This document shows, piece by piece, positions 15,575 through 25,894 of a DNA stretch of 64,000 nt. This DNA comes from Methylotenera versatilis 301. GTDB taxonomy: Bacteria; Pseudomonadota; Gammaproteobacteria; Burkholderiales; Methylophilaceae. Made by a program: the position numbers and the translations under genes. Under the pieces are notes generated by a model that had not been told where the DNA came from, ran no database searches, and was given only the letters and a program-made list of their open reading frames with translations. Within the stretch, counting starts at the first letter, position 1. Each line of letters begins with the position of its first letter. The stretch spans positions 2,790,001 to 2,854,000 of the forward strand of contig NC_014207.1 in assembly GCF_000093025.1 (NCBI RefSeq), given 5' to 3'.

Positions 15575-16648
15575 TCATACCGCCAATGTTTCTTTTAGTT
15601 TTTCCGCATCATAGTCACTGGTGATGACTGATTTACCAATACCCTGCTGCAAGATGAGACGGATCTTGCCATTTTCCACTTTTTTATCTAACGACATCAA
15701 ATCTAGATATTTTTCCACACCTAAGCTTGGCGGCTTTATCGGTAAGTTTGCACCCTCAAAACTACTTTTAATTCTTGTAACATCATGGTCACTTAACCAG
15801 CCCATACGTTGTGATAAGTCTGCAGCCATCACCGTGCCAGCAGCAACAGCTTCACCATGCAACCAAACGCCATAACCCATTGCATTTTCAATGGCATGTC
15901 CAAACGTGTGACCTAAATTTAGCAAAGCTCGCTCACCTTGCTCATGCTCATCTTTGGCAACTACATCAGCTTTATTTTGGCACGAGTGGTAAATGGCATA
16001 GCTCAGCACTTGCTCATCCAACTGCATCAAGCTGGTCATATTAGTTTCTAGCCAATCAAAAAAATCAGCATCGCGAATTAATCCATATTTGATAACTTCG
16101 GCAACACCTGCGGAAAACTCTCGCGGAGGTAATGTTTGTAAAGTGTCAATATCCGCCAGAACTAATTGTGGTTGATAAAAAGCACCTATCATGTTTTTAC
16201 CCAGCGGGTGATTAATGCCAGTTTTACCACCAACCGACGAATCCACCTGCGACAGCAATGTAGTAGGAACTTGAATAAATGGCACACCACGCAAATATGT
16301 TGCGGCAGCATAGCCAGTTAAATCACCAATCACGCCACCACCAAGCGCTATGAGCGTAGTGCTTCGTTCACAGCGATTTTGCAGCAAAGCATCATAAATG
16401 ATGTTAAGTGTTTCCGAATTTTTATAGGCTTCGCCGTCGGGTAATATAATCTGAATGACAGTTACGCCTTCAGCTTTCAAACTGCTACTTAACTGATCTA
16501 AGTACAACGGAGCAACTGTTGTATTGGTAACAATAGCAACATGTTTGCGCTTAAGATGAGGCAATATTAAACTCGCATCAGAGAGCAGATGACGCCCGAT
16601 ATGTATTGGGTAACTTCTATTAGCCAGTTCTACTTTTAGTGTTTGCAT
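15575..16648 (-). CDS. aroB: 3-dehydroquinate synthase AroB
   Basis: Converts DAHP to 3-dehydroquinate, the second step of the shikimate pathway, using NAD and a divalent metal. The 357 residues are the standard length. Visible are DGEAYKN, the NAD loop [19 protein letters not shown], the lysine-rich VGGKTGIN, the metal glutamate region AEVIKYG, and the histidine [12 protein letters not shown]. It lies 52 bases downstream of aroK and is probably co-transcribed with it. Confidence 0.98.
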   Translation of the reverse strand: MQTLKVELANRSYPIHIGRHLLSDASLILPHLKRKHVAIVTNTTVAPLYLDQLSSSLKAEGVTVIQIILPDGEAYKNSETLNIIYDALLQNRCERSTTLIALGGGVIGDLTGYAAATYLRGVPFIQVPTTLLSQVDSSVGGKTGINHPLGKNMIGAFYQPQLVLADIDTLQTLPPREFSAGVAEVIKYGLIRDADFFDWLETNMTSLMQLDEQVLSYAIYHSCQNKADVVAKDEHEQGERALLNLGHTFGHAIENAMGYGVWLHGEAVAAGTVMAADLSQRMGWLSDHDVTRIKSSFEGANLPIKPPSLGVEKYLDLMSLDKKVENGKIRLILQQGIGKSVITSDYDAEKLKETLAV

Positions 16649-16700
16649 TTTTATTTATGATATTTAGGTAAATTTAAATTGGATAGTTAGCTTTTTATGT

Positions 16701-17252
16701 CTACTTTACCGCTTCTTTGTTACTAGCCTCTTTAATCAATTGTTCAATATAACTAGTGATTTCATTTGCGGACTGTGCGCCCGTATCAACAATACAATCA
16801 GCTAAGGCAGCATATATTGGATCTCTATCGATATAAAGCTGTTCTAATTTTTGTCTAATATTGCCGCCTTGTAGTAGTGGGCGAGATTTATCGTTACGAG
16901 TTCGCAACCATAAGTCATGCACACTAGCGCGCAAATAGACTATTTTGCCATTATTTTTTAAAAGCTCACGATTTTCAGGTAGCAATACAGCTCCCCCTCC
17001 CGTAGCCATTACTATATTTTCAAGCTGACACAACTCCTCAAGTGCAGCTGTCTCGCGCTTACGAAATCCATCAACTCCCTCCAATTCAAATATAAGCGGA
17101 ATTTTAACGCCAGTCTTACGCTCAATTTCATGATCAGAATCATAAAAAACCATACCTAATTGCTTAGCTATTAAGCGACCAATAGTGGTTTTACCAGCCC
17201 CCATCAGACCTATGAAATAGATATTGCTCAATTTACCAACCATCACTGCCAC
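16701..17252 (-). CDS. aroK: Shikimate kinase AroK
   Basis: Phosphorylates shikimate with ATP in the cytoplasm. The 183 residues have the P-loop GLMGAGKTTIG near residue 15, the shikimate-binding arginine in FRKRE, the glycine motif ATGGGAVL, and the lid arginines in RNDKSRPLL. The first codons (MAVMVGKLSN) offer a second ATG 9 bases in. It follows a terminator after pilQ (17265-17297), so it may have its own promoter or depend on read-through. Confidence 0.96.
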   Translation of the reverse strand: MAVMVGKLSNIYFIGLMGAGKTTIGRLIAKQLGMVFYDSDHEIERKTGVKIPLIFELEGVDGFRKRETAALEELCQLENIVMATGGGAVLLPENRELLKNNGKIVYLRASVHDLWLRTRNDKSRPLLQGGNIRQKLEQLYIDRDPIYAALADCIVDTGAQSANEITSYIEQLIKEASNKEAVK

Positions 17253-17264
17253 CCATCACGCATA

Positions 17265-17297
17265 AAAAATGCCCATCACAAGTATGACGGGCATTTT
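17265..17297 (-). terminator. Terminator at the end of the pil operon
   Basis: Minus strand: AAAATGCCC, loop of about 14 bases, GGGCATTTTTT. Lies between pilQ and aroK. Confidence 0.82.
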
Positions 17298-17358
17298 AAG
17301 GTAATCTTAGAAATCTGTCAGGTTAATGTATTTAACATCAGACTTTAAAGTTTCATCA

Positions 17359-19545
17359 TTACTGTAAGTTTAGGCTCTCATCCATAATTCTAGGAGTAAT
17401 GAATATAAGCAACTCTTGCTTGTCATTTTGAGTAGTTCTTTTTTTGAATAAATTACCCATAATTGGTAAGTCTCCAAAAAACGGTACTTTTTCCACATCA
17501 TTACGTACTGTTTGCTCAAAAATACCACCTAGCACTGCAGTTTCACCATTACCAACAAGTACCTGCGTATTAATATTTTGCGTTTCAATAGAAGGCACAC
17601 CACTAAATACCTGCCCCACTCGATCTTTCTTAACATCAAGCTCCATAATGATTTTATCATCAGGTGTAATTTGTGGGGTTACTTCTAGACTCAATACTGC
17701 AGATTTAAATGATACTGTGGCCGCACCACTACTACTTGCTTCCAGGTAAGGAATCTCGGTACCTGCTGCAATTTTAGCCTTGTGTTGATTAGCAGTAGTT
17801 ACACGAGGGCTAGAAACAATTTTACCATGCCCATCTGATTCCATAGCTGTCAACTCCATATTAAGCACCAATCCAGCAGCTTTACTAAATATACTATACG
17901 CTATAGAACCCGTAGCATTTGCTACCGCCAAATTCGACATAAGGTCAGGTAGGCCATCGGAACTTGTTAATACTGAATTAGCGACATTATTATTGTTTAA
18001 TTGATTAGTATCATTTGTTTGAATTGCACCATTATGTGTACCCTGTGTAAGGGTTGCTGCGGATGAAGCAGTGTATCTATTACCTAAGGATCCACTTATA
18101 GTTCTGTTAATGTTGCCGCTAGCGGACTGATTGCCCTGAGTAATACCAAGTCTAGCACCCAGAGCTTTGCTATATTTATCATCAGCAATCACTAATCTTG
18201 ACTCAATCATCACCTGCTTAACGGCCACATCGACTTTACTTATAATGGCTTGTACCTGGTCTAAATATTTAGATGTATCTTGCACAAACACTGTGTTAGT
18301 GCGCGGGTCTAACACAGCACTTCCTCGTTTAGATAAAATCTTCTGCTTGGGATCGCTCAAGATGTCTTTTAATGACTCTGCTTTCATGTACTTCAGAGTA
18401 AAGACTTCAGTACGAACTGGCTCCAAATCATTAATTTGCTGTGCAGCTTCCAACATTTGTTTTTCTTTAGCAGCAACCTCTTCAGCAGGCGCGACTAAAA
18501 TAACATTGCCAGTTTTGCGCATTGATAAGCCTTTACTTTGAGTAATAATGTCCAAAGCTTGATCCCATGGAACATCTTTTAAACGTAAAGTCAGATTACC
18601 AGTCACTGTATCGCTTGTAATAATATTCAAACCAGTAAAATCTGCAATCACTTGCAATACTGAGCGCACTTCAATATTTTGGAAATTTAACGAAAGCTTC
18701 TCACCCGCATAGCCGGGTTTAGAACCACGAACCAGCTTATTTGGATCTTCAACCACTTGACGCACGTCGATGATGAATTTTTTGTCAGCTTGGTAAGCTG
18801 ATTGTTCCCAATTCCCCTTAGGCTCGATCACCATTTGCCCATTCTTACCTTGTTTCATCGTGTCAACATAAATAACAGGTGTATTGAAATTGGTCACATT
18901 TAGGCGACGCTGTAAGTTTGCAGGAACGTCCGTATTAAGAAAGTCCACAACAATGGTCTTTCCCTTTTGTTTGATATTGATCCCTGCTGAAGCAGATGAT
19001 AAATCGACAATGATGCGTCCTTCACCATTTTTACCTCGGGCAAAATCAACATTGTTAATTGCAAATTGTTGTTGGCCAAGTGTCGGTTCTGCAAACTTTG
19101 TTTCCACACCGACATTTGCACTTGCTTCGTTCGCTTGTAGCATGATGGTTACATCATTACCATTGATTGTGGTGTTATAACCTACATTTTTAGATAGATT
19201 TAATACGATGCGAGTGCGCTCTTTAGCCTGTGCAAGTGTGACACTTTTAAGTGAACCTTGATCGGCTTGGATATTCGTTTTAGCAGTGCCATTAGCTACA
19301 CCTGGAAAATCTAAAGCTATTCGTGCAGGGCTATTCAAAGTGAATCCAGCAGGCGCATTTGCAAGTGGTACTGTAGTTTTTATATGAATGGCAACTCTGC
19401 CTCCGGGCAAAGATGAAAAATCTACACTCTCTATTTTATTTTTTAGCGTGGACTGCTCCTCAGCTAATGATAAGCCTGAAACTAATGTTAATCCCAACAG
19501 TAAAAAAACCTGTAAAAATTTGCCTACCCATGTGTTGTTTTTCAT
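17359..19545 (-). CDS. pilQ: Type IV pilus secretin PilQ
   Basis: Forms the outer-membrane channel through which the pilus fibre leaves the cell. The 728 residues begin with a signal peptide (cleavage near SGLSLA-EE, about 28). One or two AMIN domains follow in the first 270 residues. Then comes the N0/secretin short domain (LSLNFQNIEVRSVLQVIAD), an N1 domain and the secretin barrel. The classic barrel end VPFFGDLPIMGNLFKKR and ELLIFITPRI are present. A Ser/Thr/Asn-rich insert (about 475-535) lies within the secretin core. Last gene of pilMNOPQ, followed by a terminator. Confidence 0.98.
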   Translation of the reverse strand: MKNNTWVGKFLQVFLLLGLTLVSGLSLAEEQSTLKNKIESVDFSSLPGGRVAIHIKTTVPLANAPAGFTLNSPARIALDFPGVANGTAKTNIQADQGSLKSVTLAQAKERTRIVLNLSKNVGYNTTINGNDVTIMLQANEASANVGVETKFAEPTLGQQQFAINNVDFARGKNGEGRIIVDLSSASAGINIKQKGKTIVVDFLNTDVPANLQRRLNVTNFNTPVIYVDTMKQGKNGQMVIEPKGNWEQSAYQADKKFIIDVRQVVEDPNKLVRGSKPGYAGEKLSLNFQNIEVRSVLQVIADFTGLNIITSDTVTGNLTLRLKDVPWDQALDIITQSKGLSMRKTGNVILVAPAEEVAAKEKQMLEAAQQINDLEPVRTEVFTLKYMKAESLKDILSDPKQKILSKRGSAVLDPRTNTVFVQDTSKYLDQVQAIISKVDVAVKQVMIESRLVIADDKYSKALGARLGITQGNQSASGNINRTISGSLGNRYTASSAATLTQGTHNGAIQTNDTNQLNNNNVANSVLTSSDGLPDLMSNLAVANATGSIAYSIFSKAAGLVLNMELTAMESDGHGKIVSSPRVTTANQHKAKIAAGTEIPYLEASSSGAATVSFKSAVLSLEVTPQITPDDKIIMELDVKKDRVGQVFSGVPSIETQNINTQVLVGNGETAVLGGIFEQTVRNDVEKVPFFGDLPIMGNLFKKRTTQNDKQELLIFITPRIMDESLNLQ

Positions 19546-19599
19546 TGTCTCACCTTAAATTTCCAATTACTTTAATAGAGGCTTCTCTTTAATTGCTAA

Positions 19600-20151
19600 T
19601 CATTCTTGCAATGGCAAATTAGAAACTCGCTCTATCCAATCCCCTGAAAGCTCATCCTGCACAATCTCTTTTAGCTCAACTTCGCTATCAGTAATTTTTG
19701 TGATCATGCCAAAATTTTGACCCACGTAGTTACCCACTTTAACTTGTTGCACGCCGTTATCTGGTGTTAACAGTAAAGCGTAAGTGAGTTTGGTTTTTGA
19801 CAACAGACCGACGTATTTAATACTCTCTAATGGATACGCTTCCATAGGCTCTTTAGGCCGGTTCATATTAGGTTGCAAGCTGCTGGACTTGTTCGATGCT
19901 TTGCGTGGGTGAAATGGGTCACTAAGCTTGCCATCCGCATTATATTGTAGAGCGAGATACGGCTTCACCTCAGGAAGAGGCTTAATCTTTGGTCGCATAT
20001 CCTTTGCAGAGTTTTTAATAAAGCTATCCAAATCATCGCCATCACCACCACTGCATGCAACCAAGCATAAGCCTAGCAAAAAAGCTGATGAGATTTTGAA
20101 CCACATCTTACGTGCAGATTCTCGTTTTAATCGCAAATTCACTGAATTCAT
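19600..20151 (-). CDS. pilP: Type IV pilus assembly lipoprotein PilP
   Basis: Inner-membrane lipoprotein that links PilN-PilO to PilQ. The 183 residues start at the ATG overlapping the pilO stop (TGATG); a TTG one codon earlier is less likely. The lipobox is LVAC with C33. The C-terminal beta domain includes LESIKYVGLLSK and VQKVKVGNYVG-like sequence typical of PilP. Fourth gene of the operon. Confidence 0.95.
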   Translation of the reverse strand: MNSVNLRLKRESARKMWFKISSAFLLGLCLVACSGGDGDDLDSFIKNSAKDMRPKIKPLPEVKPYLALQYNADGKLSDPFHPRKASNKSSSLQPNMNRPKEPMEAYPLESIKYVGLLSKTKLTYALLLTPDNGVQQVKVGNYVGQNFGMITKITDSEVELKEIVQDELSGDWIERVSNLPLQE

Positions 20152-20813
20152 CAACTTTTTCCACCTGCTTTATTCTTTGCGTCATTTTTCTTCTTAACTG
20201 CAATTTCATCTGCATCTAAATATCTGTAAGTTCTAGCTGTAGCTTCCATGACCAATATCACATCTGCGTTATTTGATTTAGCCTCCTTACCATCTTTACC
20301 AGTGGTGACGGAGATATCGTTCAGAGTCACGATGCGTGACAACTTAGAGATGTCGGTGGCAAATGCGCCTAAATCATGATAAGTACCAAGCACCTTAATT
20401 GATATTGGCATTTCCGCATAAAATTCTGCTTGTGTTTCCTGACCAGGTTTAAAAAGCTCAAATTCCAAGCCACGACCCAAACCAGCCTGGTTAATATCAG
20501 TGAGCAATCCATCCATTTGAGATTTGTCAGGCAACTGCTTTAGCAATGCACCAAAGGTTTTTTCAATCTCTACCATTTGCTGCTTATACCCTGCCAAATT
20601 AACTGCCTGTGCTTGCTTATCAAGGAAAGTTTTTCGCAACTCCTCCTCTTTTGCCTTTGCAGTATCAAGCGAAGTAAAAGCATCGGTCCACAAAAAATAG
20701 TAGCCCAAAGCCAAAATAACTAGAAATATGAATGCAAGCAATACGGCTTTAACAGCGGCTGGCAAGCTACCAGCATTATTAAAATCTATATTATTAAAAT
20801 CATCTAACTTCAT
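20151..20813 (-). CDS. pilO: Type IV pilus assembly protein PilO
   Basis: Bitopic inner-membrane protein that pairs with PilN in the alignment subcomplex. The 220 residues have one transmembrane helix (about 23-45), a periplasmic coiled coil (about 50-95) and a ferredoxin-like domain. The C-terminus is lysine-rich (KKKNDAKNKAGGKS). It starts 2 bases from the end of pilN and overlaps pilP. Confidence 0.96.
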   Translation of the reverse strand: MKLDDFNNIDFNNAGSLPAAVKAVLLAFIFLVILALGYYFLWTDAFTSLDTAKAKEEELRKTFLDKQAQAVNLAGYKQQMVEIEKTFGALLKQLPDKSQMDGLLTDINQAGLGRGLEFELFKPGQETQAEFYAEMPISIKVLGTYHDLGAFATDISKLSRIVTLNDISVTTGKDGKEAKSNNADVILVMEATARTYRYLDADEIAVKKKNDAKNKAGGKS

Positions 20814-20815
20814 GA

Positions 20816-21397
20816 TTATTTTCCACCTTTAACTGACTTTTCATCAGTTTCGACTTTAGGAACCTTAATATTTACATTCAGTGCAAAGGCATTCTGCTTA
20901 AGCGTATTGACCACCACAGACTTTATTTCAACTAAGCTTGGAGACTCCATCCAATTTGAAGTGGAGAGATTTCTTACCAAAGTGGCAACACGCGCATTAG
21001 TGTCCGCAACACCTTCTACTGAAATTATATTACCCTGCTGCTTAATACTCTTAAGGTACATACCTTCTGGCAGTTGCCGACTAAGCTCATCAAGCACAAC
21101 TACAGCTTGACTGCGGTTTGTTTGCAGATTTTCTACTACTTGCTTACGTTCTAGCATAGTGCTGATTTGATCTTTCAGATCTTTAATATCAGCAATCTCT
21201 TTATCTAGTTTCACGATAGCAGCATCTAAGCGCGCATTGCGCTCCGCCTGCGCATCGATTTTTGCTGTGATATAGGTGTAGCCCAAAAAGATAACCACTG
21301 CGGCAGCAATCGCTGAAAACAATGCCATCAATCCAAACTCACGCTGACGTGCTTCACGTCTAATTTGGCGATGTGGTAACAGATTTACGCGTATCAT
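20816..21397 (-). CDS. pilN: Type IV pilus assembly protein PilN
   Basis: Inner-membrane partner of PilO; its N-terminal IRVNLLPHR motif docks on PilM in the cytoplasm. The start is set at 21397 because that ATG overlaps the pilM stop as ATGA and gives MIRVNLLPHRQIRR directly. An upstream start at 21427 would add 10 residues before the conserved motif. Transmembrane helix about residues 22-44, then a coiled coil and an alpha-beta domain. Confidence 0.96.
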   Translation of the reverse strand: MIRVNLLPHRQIRREARQREFGLMALFSAIAAAVVIFLGYTYITAKIDAQAERNARLDAAIVKLDKEIADIKDLKDQISTMLERKQVVENLQTNRSQAVVVLDELSRQLPEGMYLKSIKQQGNIISVEGVADTNARVATLVRNLSTSNWMESPSLVEIKSVVVNTLKQNAFALNVNIKVPKVETDEKSVKGGK

Positions 21398-22467
21398 ACC
21401 GTTACCCCCCTCATCGCAAGACCGCATGCGATAAGAAGCGCAGGTGCATCAGTAGCTGCCTGCTGTTGCTTAAGCCTAGTGTTAATCGTCATACTGTGGA
21501 ATGGATTGGCAACAAGTGTATGGACTTGTGTTCGATCTTGCACTACAACATCAATCGTCGGAATTGCTGCACATCCACCTGCCAGCACAATATGATCGAT
21601 GCGGTTATATTGCGTTGAACTTGTGAAAAACTGTAACGCTCTAGCGACTTCCATTGCGAGCGTCTGCATAAATGGCTGCAACACTTCACTATCATAACTT
21701 TCTGGCAAACCACCTTTGCGCTTAGCGATTTCGGCTTCTTCTAATGACAAACCAAAACGACGCTGAATTTCTTGCGTCAACTGACCACCACCAAAACTTT
21801 GCTCCCTAGTGTAGACAGACTTATTATCATGCAGCACATTAATATGCATCATCGATGCACCTATATCGATAATGATCACGGTTTGCTCGCGACCTGCATT
21901 AGGAAGCTGACTCGATACTAAAGAATAAGCAGCCTCTGTTGCATAGTTTTCAACATCCATTACCGTAACTTTAAGCCCAGCGCCCTCGGCAGCGGCAACA
22001 CGGTCTTCAATTTTTTCTTTACGTGACGCAGCAATCAATACTTCTACTTCATCAGGATTATTCGGTGCAGCACCAAGAACCTGAAAATCAATATTCACTT
22101 CATCTAAAGAGAATGGAATGTACTGATTGGCTTCCGCCTCTACTTGCGCCTCCATATCTTCCTCACGAAGGTCTGCAGCCATTAACACTTTTTTACTAAT
22201 TACTGAGGAAGCTGGTAAGGCCAACGCAACGCGCTTTTCTCGAGAACCCAAAAGCTTCCATGCTTGCTTAATGGCATCCGCTACTTTTTCAAGGTCGCCA
22301 ACATTCCCATCGACCATAGCATCTTTCGCCAGAGGTGCACTAGAATATCCCTCAAGTTTATAGCCGCCACGACCATCATCGGATAGTTCCACCATCTTAA
22401 TAGAAGTCGAACTGATGTCGATTCCAATCAGCGGAGGGGTCTTTTCTTTAAAAAAGTTGAATTTCAA
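21394..22467 (-). CDS. pilM: Type IV pilus actin-like ATPase PilM
   Basis: Cytoplasmic actin-fold protein that binds the tail of PilN and anchors the pilus machine. The 357 residues show phosphate-loop motifs IGIDISSTSIKMVEL (14-28) and IIIDIGASMMHINVL, and the adenosine motif LAGGCAAIP. First gene of pilMNOPQ. It is divergent from mrcA, with a 221-base AT-rich gap between them that must hold both promoters. No confident promoter could be assigned there. Confidence 0.97.
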   Translation of the reverse strand: MKFNFFKEKTPPLIGIDISSTSIKMVELSDDGRGGYKLEGYSSAPLAKDAMVDGNVGDLEKVADAIKQAWKLLGSREKRVALALPASSVISKKVLMAADLREEDMEAQVEAEANQYIPFSLDEVNIDFQVLGAAPNNPDEVEVLIAASRKEKIEDRVAAAEGAGLKVTVMDVENYATEAAYSLVSSQLPNAGREQTVIIIDIGASMMHINVLHDNKSVYTREQSFGGGQLTQEIQRRFGLSLEEAEIAKRKGGLPESYDSEVLQPFMQTLAMEVARALQFFTSSTQYNRIDHIVLAGGCAAIPTIDVVVQDRTQVHTLVANPFHSMTINTRLKQQQAATDAPALLIACGLAMRGVTV

Positions 22468-22688
22468 ACTGAAATTCCCTTTCTGGGTTCGTTAGTTACG
22501 TTCATTTCTAATAATTTACATTAAATCCTATCAACAACTTTAAGCCCTGTAAAGCAATTTTTTTATTGGTCAAATTTATTGTGGATTTAAATAACCCTTT
22601 TTAACGCTTTATTTTTATTGTTTATTAGCATGGTGCATCATAGCAATTTATAATAGTATCGATTCTAACCATTGAAATCGTAAACTTC

Positions 22689-25169
22689 ATGACTCCTACA
22701 AAATGGTGGCACTACGTTTTACTCGCTATATTCGTTGGCGGCTTATCTGTTATAGCACTTGTCGCTATTGCTGCCGCAATTATTTACCCATCTCTCCCTT
22801 CGCTTGATGCACTCACCAATTACCAACCCAAACTTCCTTTACGCGTTTACTCTGAAGATGGCTATTTAATTGGCGAGTTTGGTGAAGAACGCCGCGCCTT
22901 TATTAATATCGACCAAGTTCCGCAAAACCTTAAAGACGCCGTATTAGCCATTGAAGATCGCCGCTTTTATCAGCACAATGGCATTGATACTACTGGGATA
23001 TTAAGGGCGATCAAAAACAATGTATCAGGCAGATCCCACGAAGGTGCCAGCACCATCACGATGCAAGTGGCCAAAAACTTTTTTACGGTTCCCAACGGGA
23101 AACGTACAATGATTACCAAAATCAATGAAGCGCTATTAGCGATTAAAATTGAACATAGCCTGAGTAAAGATAAGATACTCGAGCTTTATATCAACCAGAT
23201 ATATTTAGGTCAGCGTGCTTATGGTTTTGCTGCTGCCTCGCAAGTATATTATGGAAAAACTCTTGATAAACTGAATCTTGCAGAAACTGCTCTACTTGCT
23301 GGATTACCTAAAGCGCCGTCGAACTACAATCCATTTACCAATCCAAAACGCTCAATGGGTCGCCAACAAGAGGTTTTACACGATATGTTTCGCTTTGGAT
23401 TTTTGAAAGAGAATGATTACCAAGCTGCACTTAAGCAACCTTTACGCTTCAAAGTAACAAAACAATCTCGTGACTTATCCGCTGACTATGTCGCAGAGAG
23501 CGTAAGAGACGCGCTATATGCTCAATACCAAGAAGAAATTTACAGCAGCGGTTTGAATGTTTACACCACCATTCTCAAAGCAAACCAAGAGGCGGCTAAC
23601 GCTGCAGTGCGTGAAGGCGTTTTAGATTACGACCTACGTCACGGCTATCGCGGCCCAGAAAAAATATTAGATATTGCATCATTACCAATACCTGAATACT
23701 CAGCTAAAAATAAAAAGAATGCGCTTGATATCGCTTTAGATGACTTTGAAGTATTTAACGGCTTTATTCCAGCAATCATTACCAGCGTTTCACCTAAATC
23801 CATTCAAGCACATACCAAAAGTGGCGAAGATATTGTCGTTACCGACAAAGGTCTAGCCTTTGTGGACAAAATGCTTCATGACAAAGATCCGGCTAAACGC
23901 TTGCTGAAGGAAGGCGCTGTCATTCGCGTCATTAAAAACGAAGACGCTTGGCGTATCGTGCAGCTTCCGCAAGTCGAATCTGCATTAATCGCGCTTGATC
24001 CAGAAAATGGTGCGATACGAGCACTTGTTGGCGGTTTTGATTTTAATCAGAGTAAGTTTAATCATGTCACTCAGGCATGGCGCCAACCAGGCTCAAGCTT
24101 CAAGCCCTTTATTTACTCTGCTGCTTTAGAGAAAGGCTACACCCCAGCAACTATTGTAGAAGATGCGCCTTTAAATTTTTCAGCTGCTGAAACAGGCAAT
24201 AAAGATTGGTCACCTCAAAACTATGAGAATTCATTTGAGGGCCCAATCAGTTTAAGAAAGGCATTAGCACACTCAGTCAACACAGTCGCTATTCGTGTAC
24301 TACAAAATATTGGCCCTGAATATGCGCAAAGCTACATCACACGTTTTGGTTTTGAAGCCAAAAAACATCCAGCCTATCTCACCATGGCGCTGGGTGCAGG
24401 TTCGGCAACTCCATGGCAAATGGCGAGCGCGTATGCAGTGTTTGCAAATGGCGGCTACCGCGTTAAACCAAATTTGATTTCTAAAATTGTAGATCAACAT
24501 GGCAAGGTGATTTCTAGAACAGTTTTTGACCATGCAAGCAATGGTGCGCCACGTGTAATAGATAGTCGCAACGCCTTTATCATGAACTCTATGATGCAAA
24601 GCGTTATACGCAATGGCACAGCTGCCAAAGCGCTCAAGCTTGGCCGTAGCGATATTGCTGGTAAAACGGGTACGACCAATGACCATATAGACGCTTGGTT
24701 TGCAGGCTACAGCCCCAAACAAGTCGCTATCGCATGGGTAGGGTTTGACACACCAAAACCACTAGGTAGAGGTGAAACTGGAGCTGTTGCTGCTTTACCA
24801 ATTTGGATTAAATATATGGCAACCGCATTAAAAGGGTCACCTGAAATGGCAATGCGTATGCCTGATGGAGTGGTTGCTATGAATATAGACCCGACCACCG
24901 GCACACGAGATGATAGTGGCGTAACTGAGTATTTTTATCATGAGAACCCTCCGCCATTAGTTGAAGCTGATTTACCACCGTTATTAGATGGGAGCCAAAA
25001 TCCTGATGAGCTTGGAGGGAACTCACCACTCACGAATCAGCCGCAGCAAGTATTACAACCTGATATAGCATTGCCTGCTAGACCAGTTCCAACAAGCCCC
25101 AGCCCCCCGCCTTCAAGTGGACATTCTGATGCCCAAAGTAATGCCGCAAGGTTATTAAATACACACTGA
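22689..25169 (+). CDS. mrcA: Bifunctional penicillin-binding protein 1A (MrcA/PonA)
   Basis: Polymerises and cross-links peptidoglycan at the inner membrane. The 826 residues contain a membrane helix (about 8-32), then a GT51 domain with catalytic E89 (AIEDRRF) and GASTITMQVAKNFF. An OB-like PBP1A insert follows, and then the transpeptidase domain with S469 in SSFK, SVN (HSVNTVAIR) and KTGT. The last 80 residues are proline-rich. The divergent pairing with pilMNOPQ is a conserved arrangement in proteobacteria. Confidence 0.98.
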   Translation: MTPTKWWHYVLLAIFVGGLSVIALVAIAAAIIYPSLPSLDALTNYQPKLPLRVYSEDGYLIGEFGEERRAFINIDQVPQNLKDAVLAIEDRRFYQHNGIDTTGILRAIKNNVSGRSHEGASTITMQVAKNFFTVPNGKRTMITKINEALLAIKIEHSLSKDKILELYINQIYLGQRAYGFAAASQVYYGKTLDKLNLAETALLAGLPKAPSNYNPFTNPKRSMGRQQEVLHDMFRFGFLKENDYQAALKQPLRFKVTKQSRDLSADYVAESVRDALYAQYQEEIYSSGLNVYTTILKANQEAANAAVREGVLDYDLRHGYRGPEKILDIASLPIPEYSAKNKKNALDIALDDFEVFNGFIPAIITSVSPKSIQAHTKSGEDIVVTDKGLAFVDKMLHDKDPAKRLLKEGAVIRVIKNEDAWRIVQLPQVESALIALDPENGAIRALVGGFDFNQSKFNHVTQAWRQPGSSFKPFIYSAALEKGYTPATIVEDAPLNFSAAETGNKDWSPQNYENSFEGPISLRKALAHSVNTVAIRVLQNIGPEYAQSYITRFGFEAKKHPAYLTMALGAGSATPWQMASAYAVFANGGYRVKPNLISKIVDQHGKVISRTVFDHASNGAPRVIDSRNAFIMNSMMQSVIRNGTAAKALKLGRSDIAGKTGTTNDHIDAWFAGYSPKQVAIAWVGFDTPKPLGRGETGAVAALPIWIKYMATALKGSPEMAMRMPDGVVAMNIDPTTGTRDDSGVTEYFYHENPPPLVEADLPPLLDGSQNPDELGGNSPLTNQPQQVLQPDIALPARPVPTSPSPPPSSGHSDAQSNAARLLNTH

Positions 25170-25199
25170 TCAATTAAATTAATAGTTAGTCTAACTTCT

Positions 25200-25820
25200 A
25201 TGACCAAAGAAAACCTTCAGCAATTACGACAGCTTATTGCACAATCAGCAGCCAGAATGATGGCGGAAGATGGTATTTCTGACTACGCCTATGCAAAGAA
25301 AAAGGCAGGTAGGCAGGCTGGTGCGTTAGATGGCGACGTATTGCCTTCGAATGCAGAAATTGAAGAAGAGTTAAAACTCTACAATGCACTTTTTTTAAGT
25401 GATGAACAGCCAGAAAACTTACGTGAATTGCGTAAAAATGCGCTGTTTACTATGAAGCTTTTAGAGAAATTCAACCCATATTTAACGGGTTCAGTTTTGG
25501 ATGGCACGGCTGGATTAGGCTCGGAAACGCATATTCATTTGTTTGCAGATAGCTTAAAAGAAGTAGAAATGTTTCTACTTAACCAAGACATTCCGTTCGA
25601 AACCAATGAAAAAACTTACCGCGTGATGAACGATGGAAAGCGCGATAAAAAAGGTGAGCACCGCAAAAAAGTACCTGTTTTCTCACTTGAGATGTCAACA
25701 GGCGTCATTAAATTAAGCGTATTTGAAGTGGATGAAATAAGAATAGCAACCAAGCGTGCCGCCGATGGAAGCAATGCAGAGCGTGCTAACATTCAAGATG
25801 TTAAAGCATTATTAGCTTAA
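25200..25820 (+). CDS. Conserved protein, nucleotidyltransferase-like, function unknown
   Basis: 206 residues, soluble, no signal peptide. The N-terminal helical part ends near residue 90. It is followed by a stretch resembling a nucleotidyltransferase core: FNPYLTGSVLDGTAGLGSET, then HIHLFADSLKEVEMFL. The GS-x-D pattern and following acidic residues fit that fold loosely. I do not know a proven function. It begins 31 bases after mrcA and ends at a terminator. Confidence 0.85.
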   Translation: MTKENLQQLRQLIAQSAARMMAEDGISDYAYAKKKAGRQAGALDGDVLPSNAEIEEELKLYNALFLSDEQPENLRELRKNALFTMKLLEKFNPYLTGSVLDGTAGLGSETHIHLFADSLKEVEMFLLNQDIPFETNEKTYRVMNDGKRDKKGEHRKKVPVFSLEMSTGVIKLSVFEVDEIRIATKRAADGSNAERANIQDVKALLA

Positions 25821-25828
25821 TTCCAATA

Positions 25829-25854
25829 TGACGATTCATTCGTCAGAGTTTTTT
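25829..25854 (+). terminator. Terminator after the nucleotidyltransferase-like gene
   Basis: Stem TGACGA / TCGTCA, loop TTCAT, followed three bases later by six T. Confidence 0.8.
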
Positions 25855-25894
25855 ATTTAGCCAACCCACTCCCAAATTCTGATTCATCGCAATG

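Noticed and set aside
24300-24722. 140-codon minus-strand frame inside mrcA
   Set aside because: Opposite to the transpeptidase domain coding strand; composition and lack of signals mark it as a shadow.
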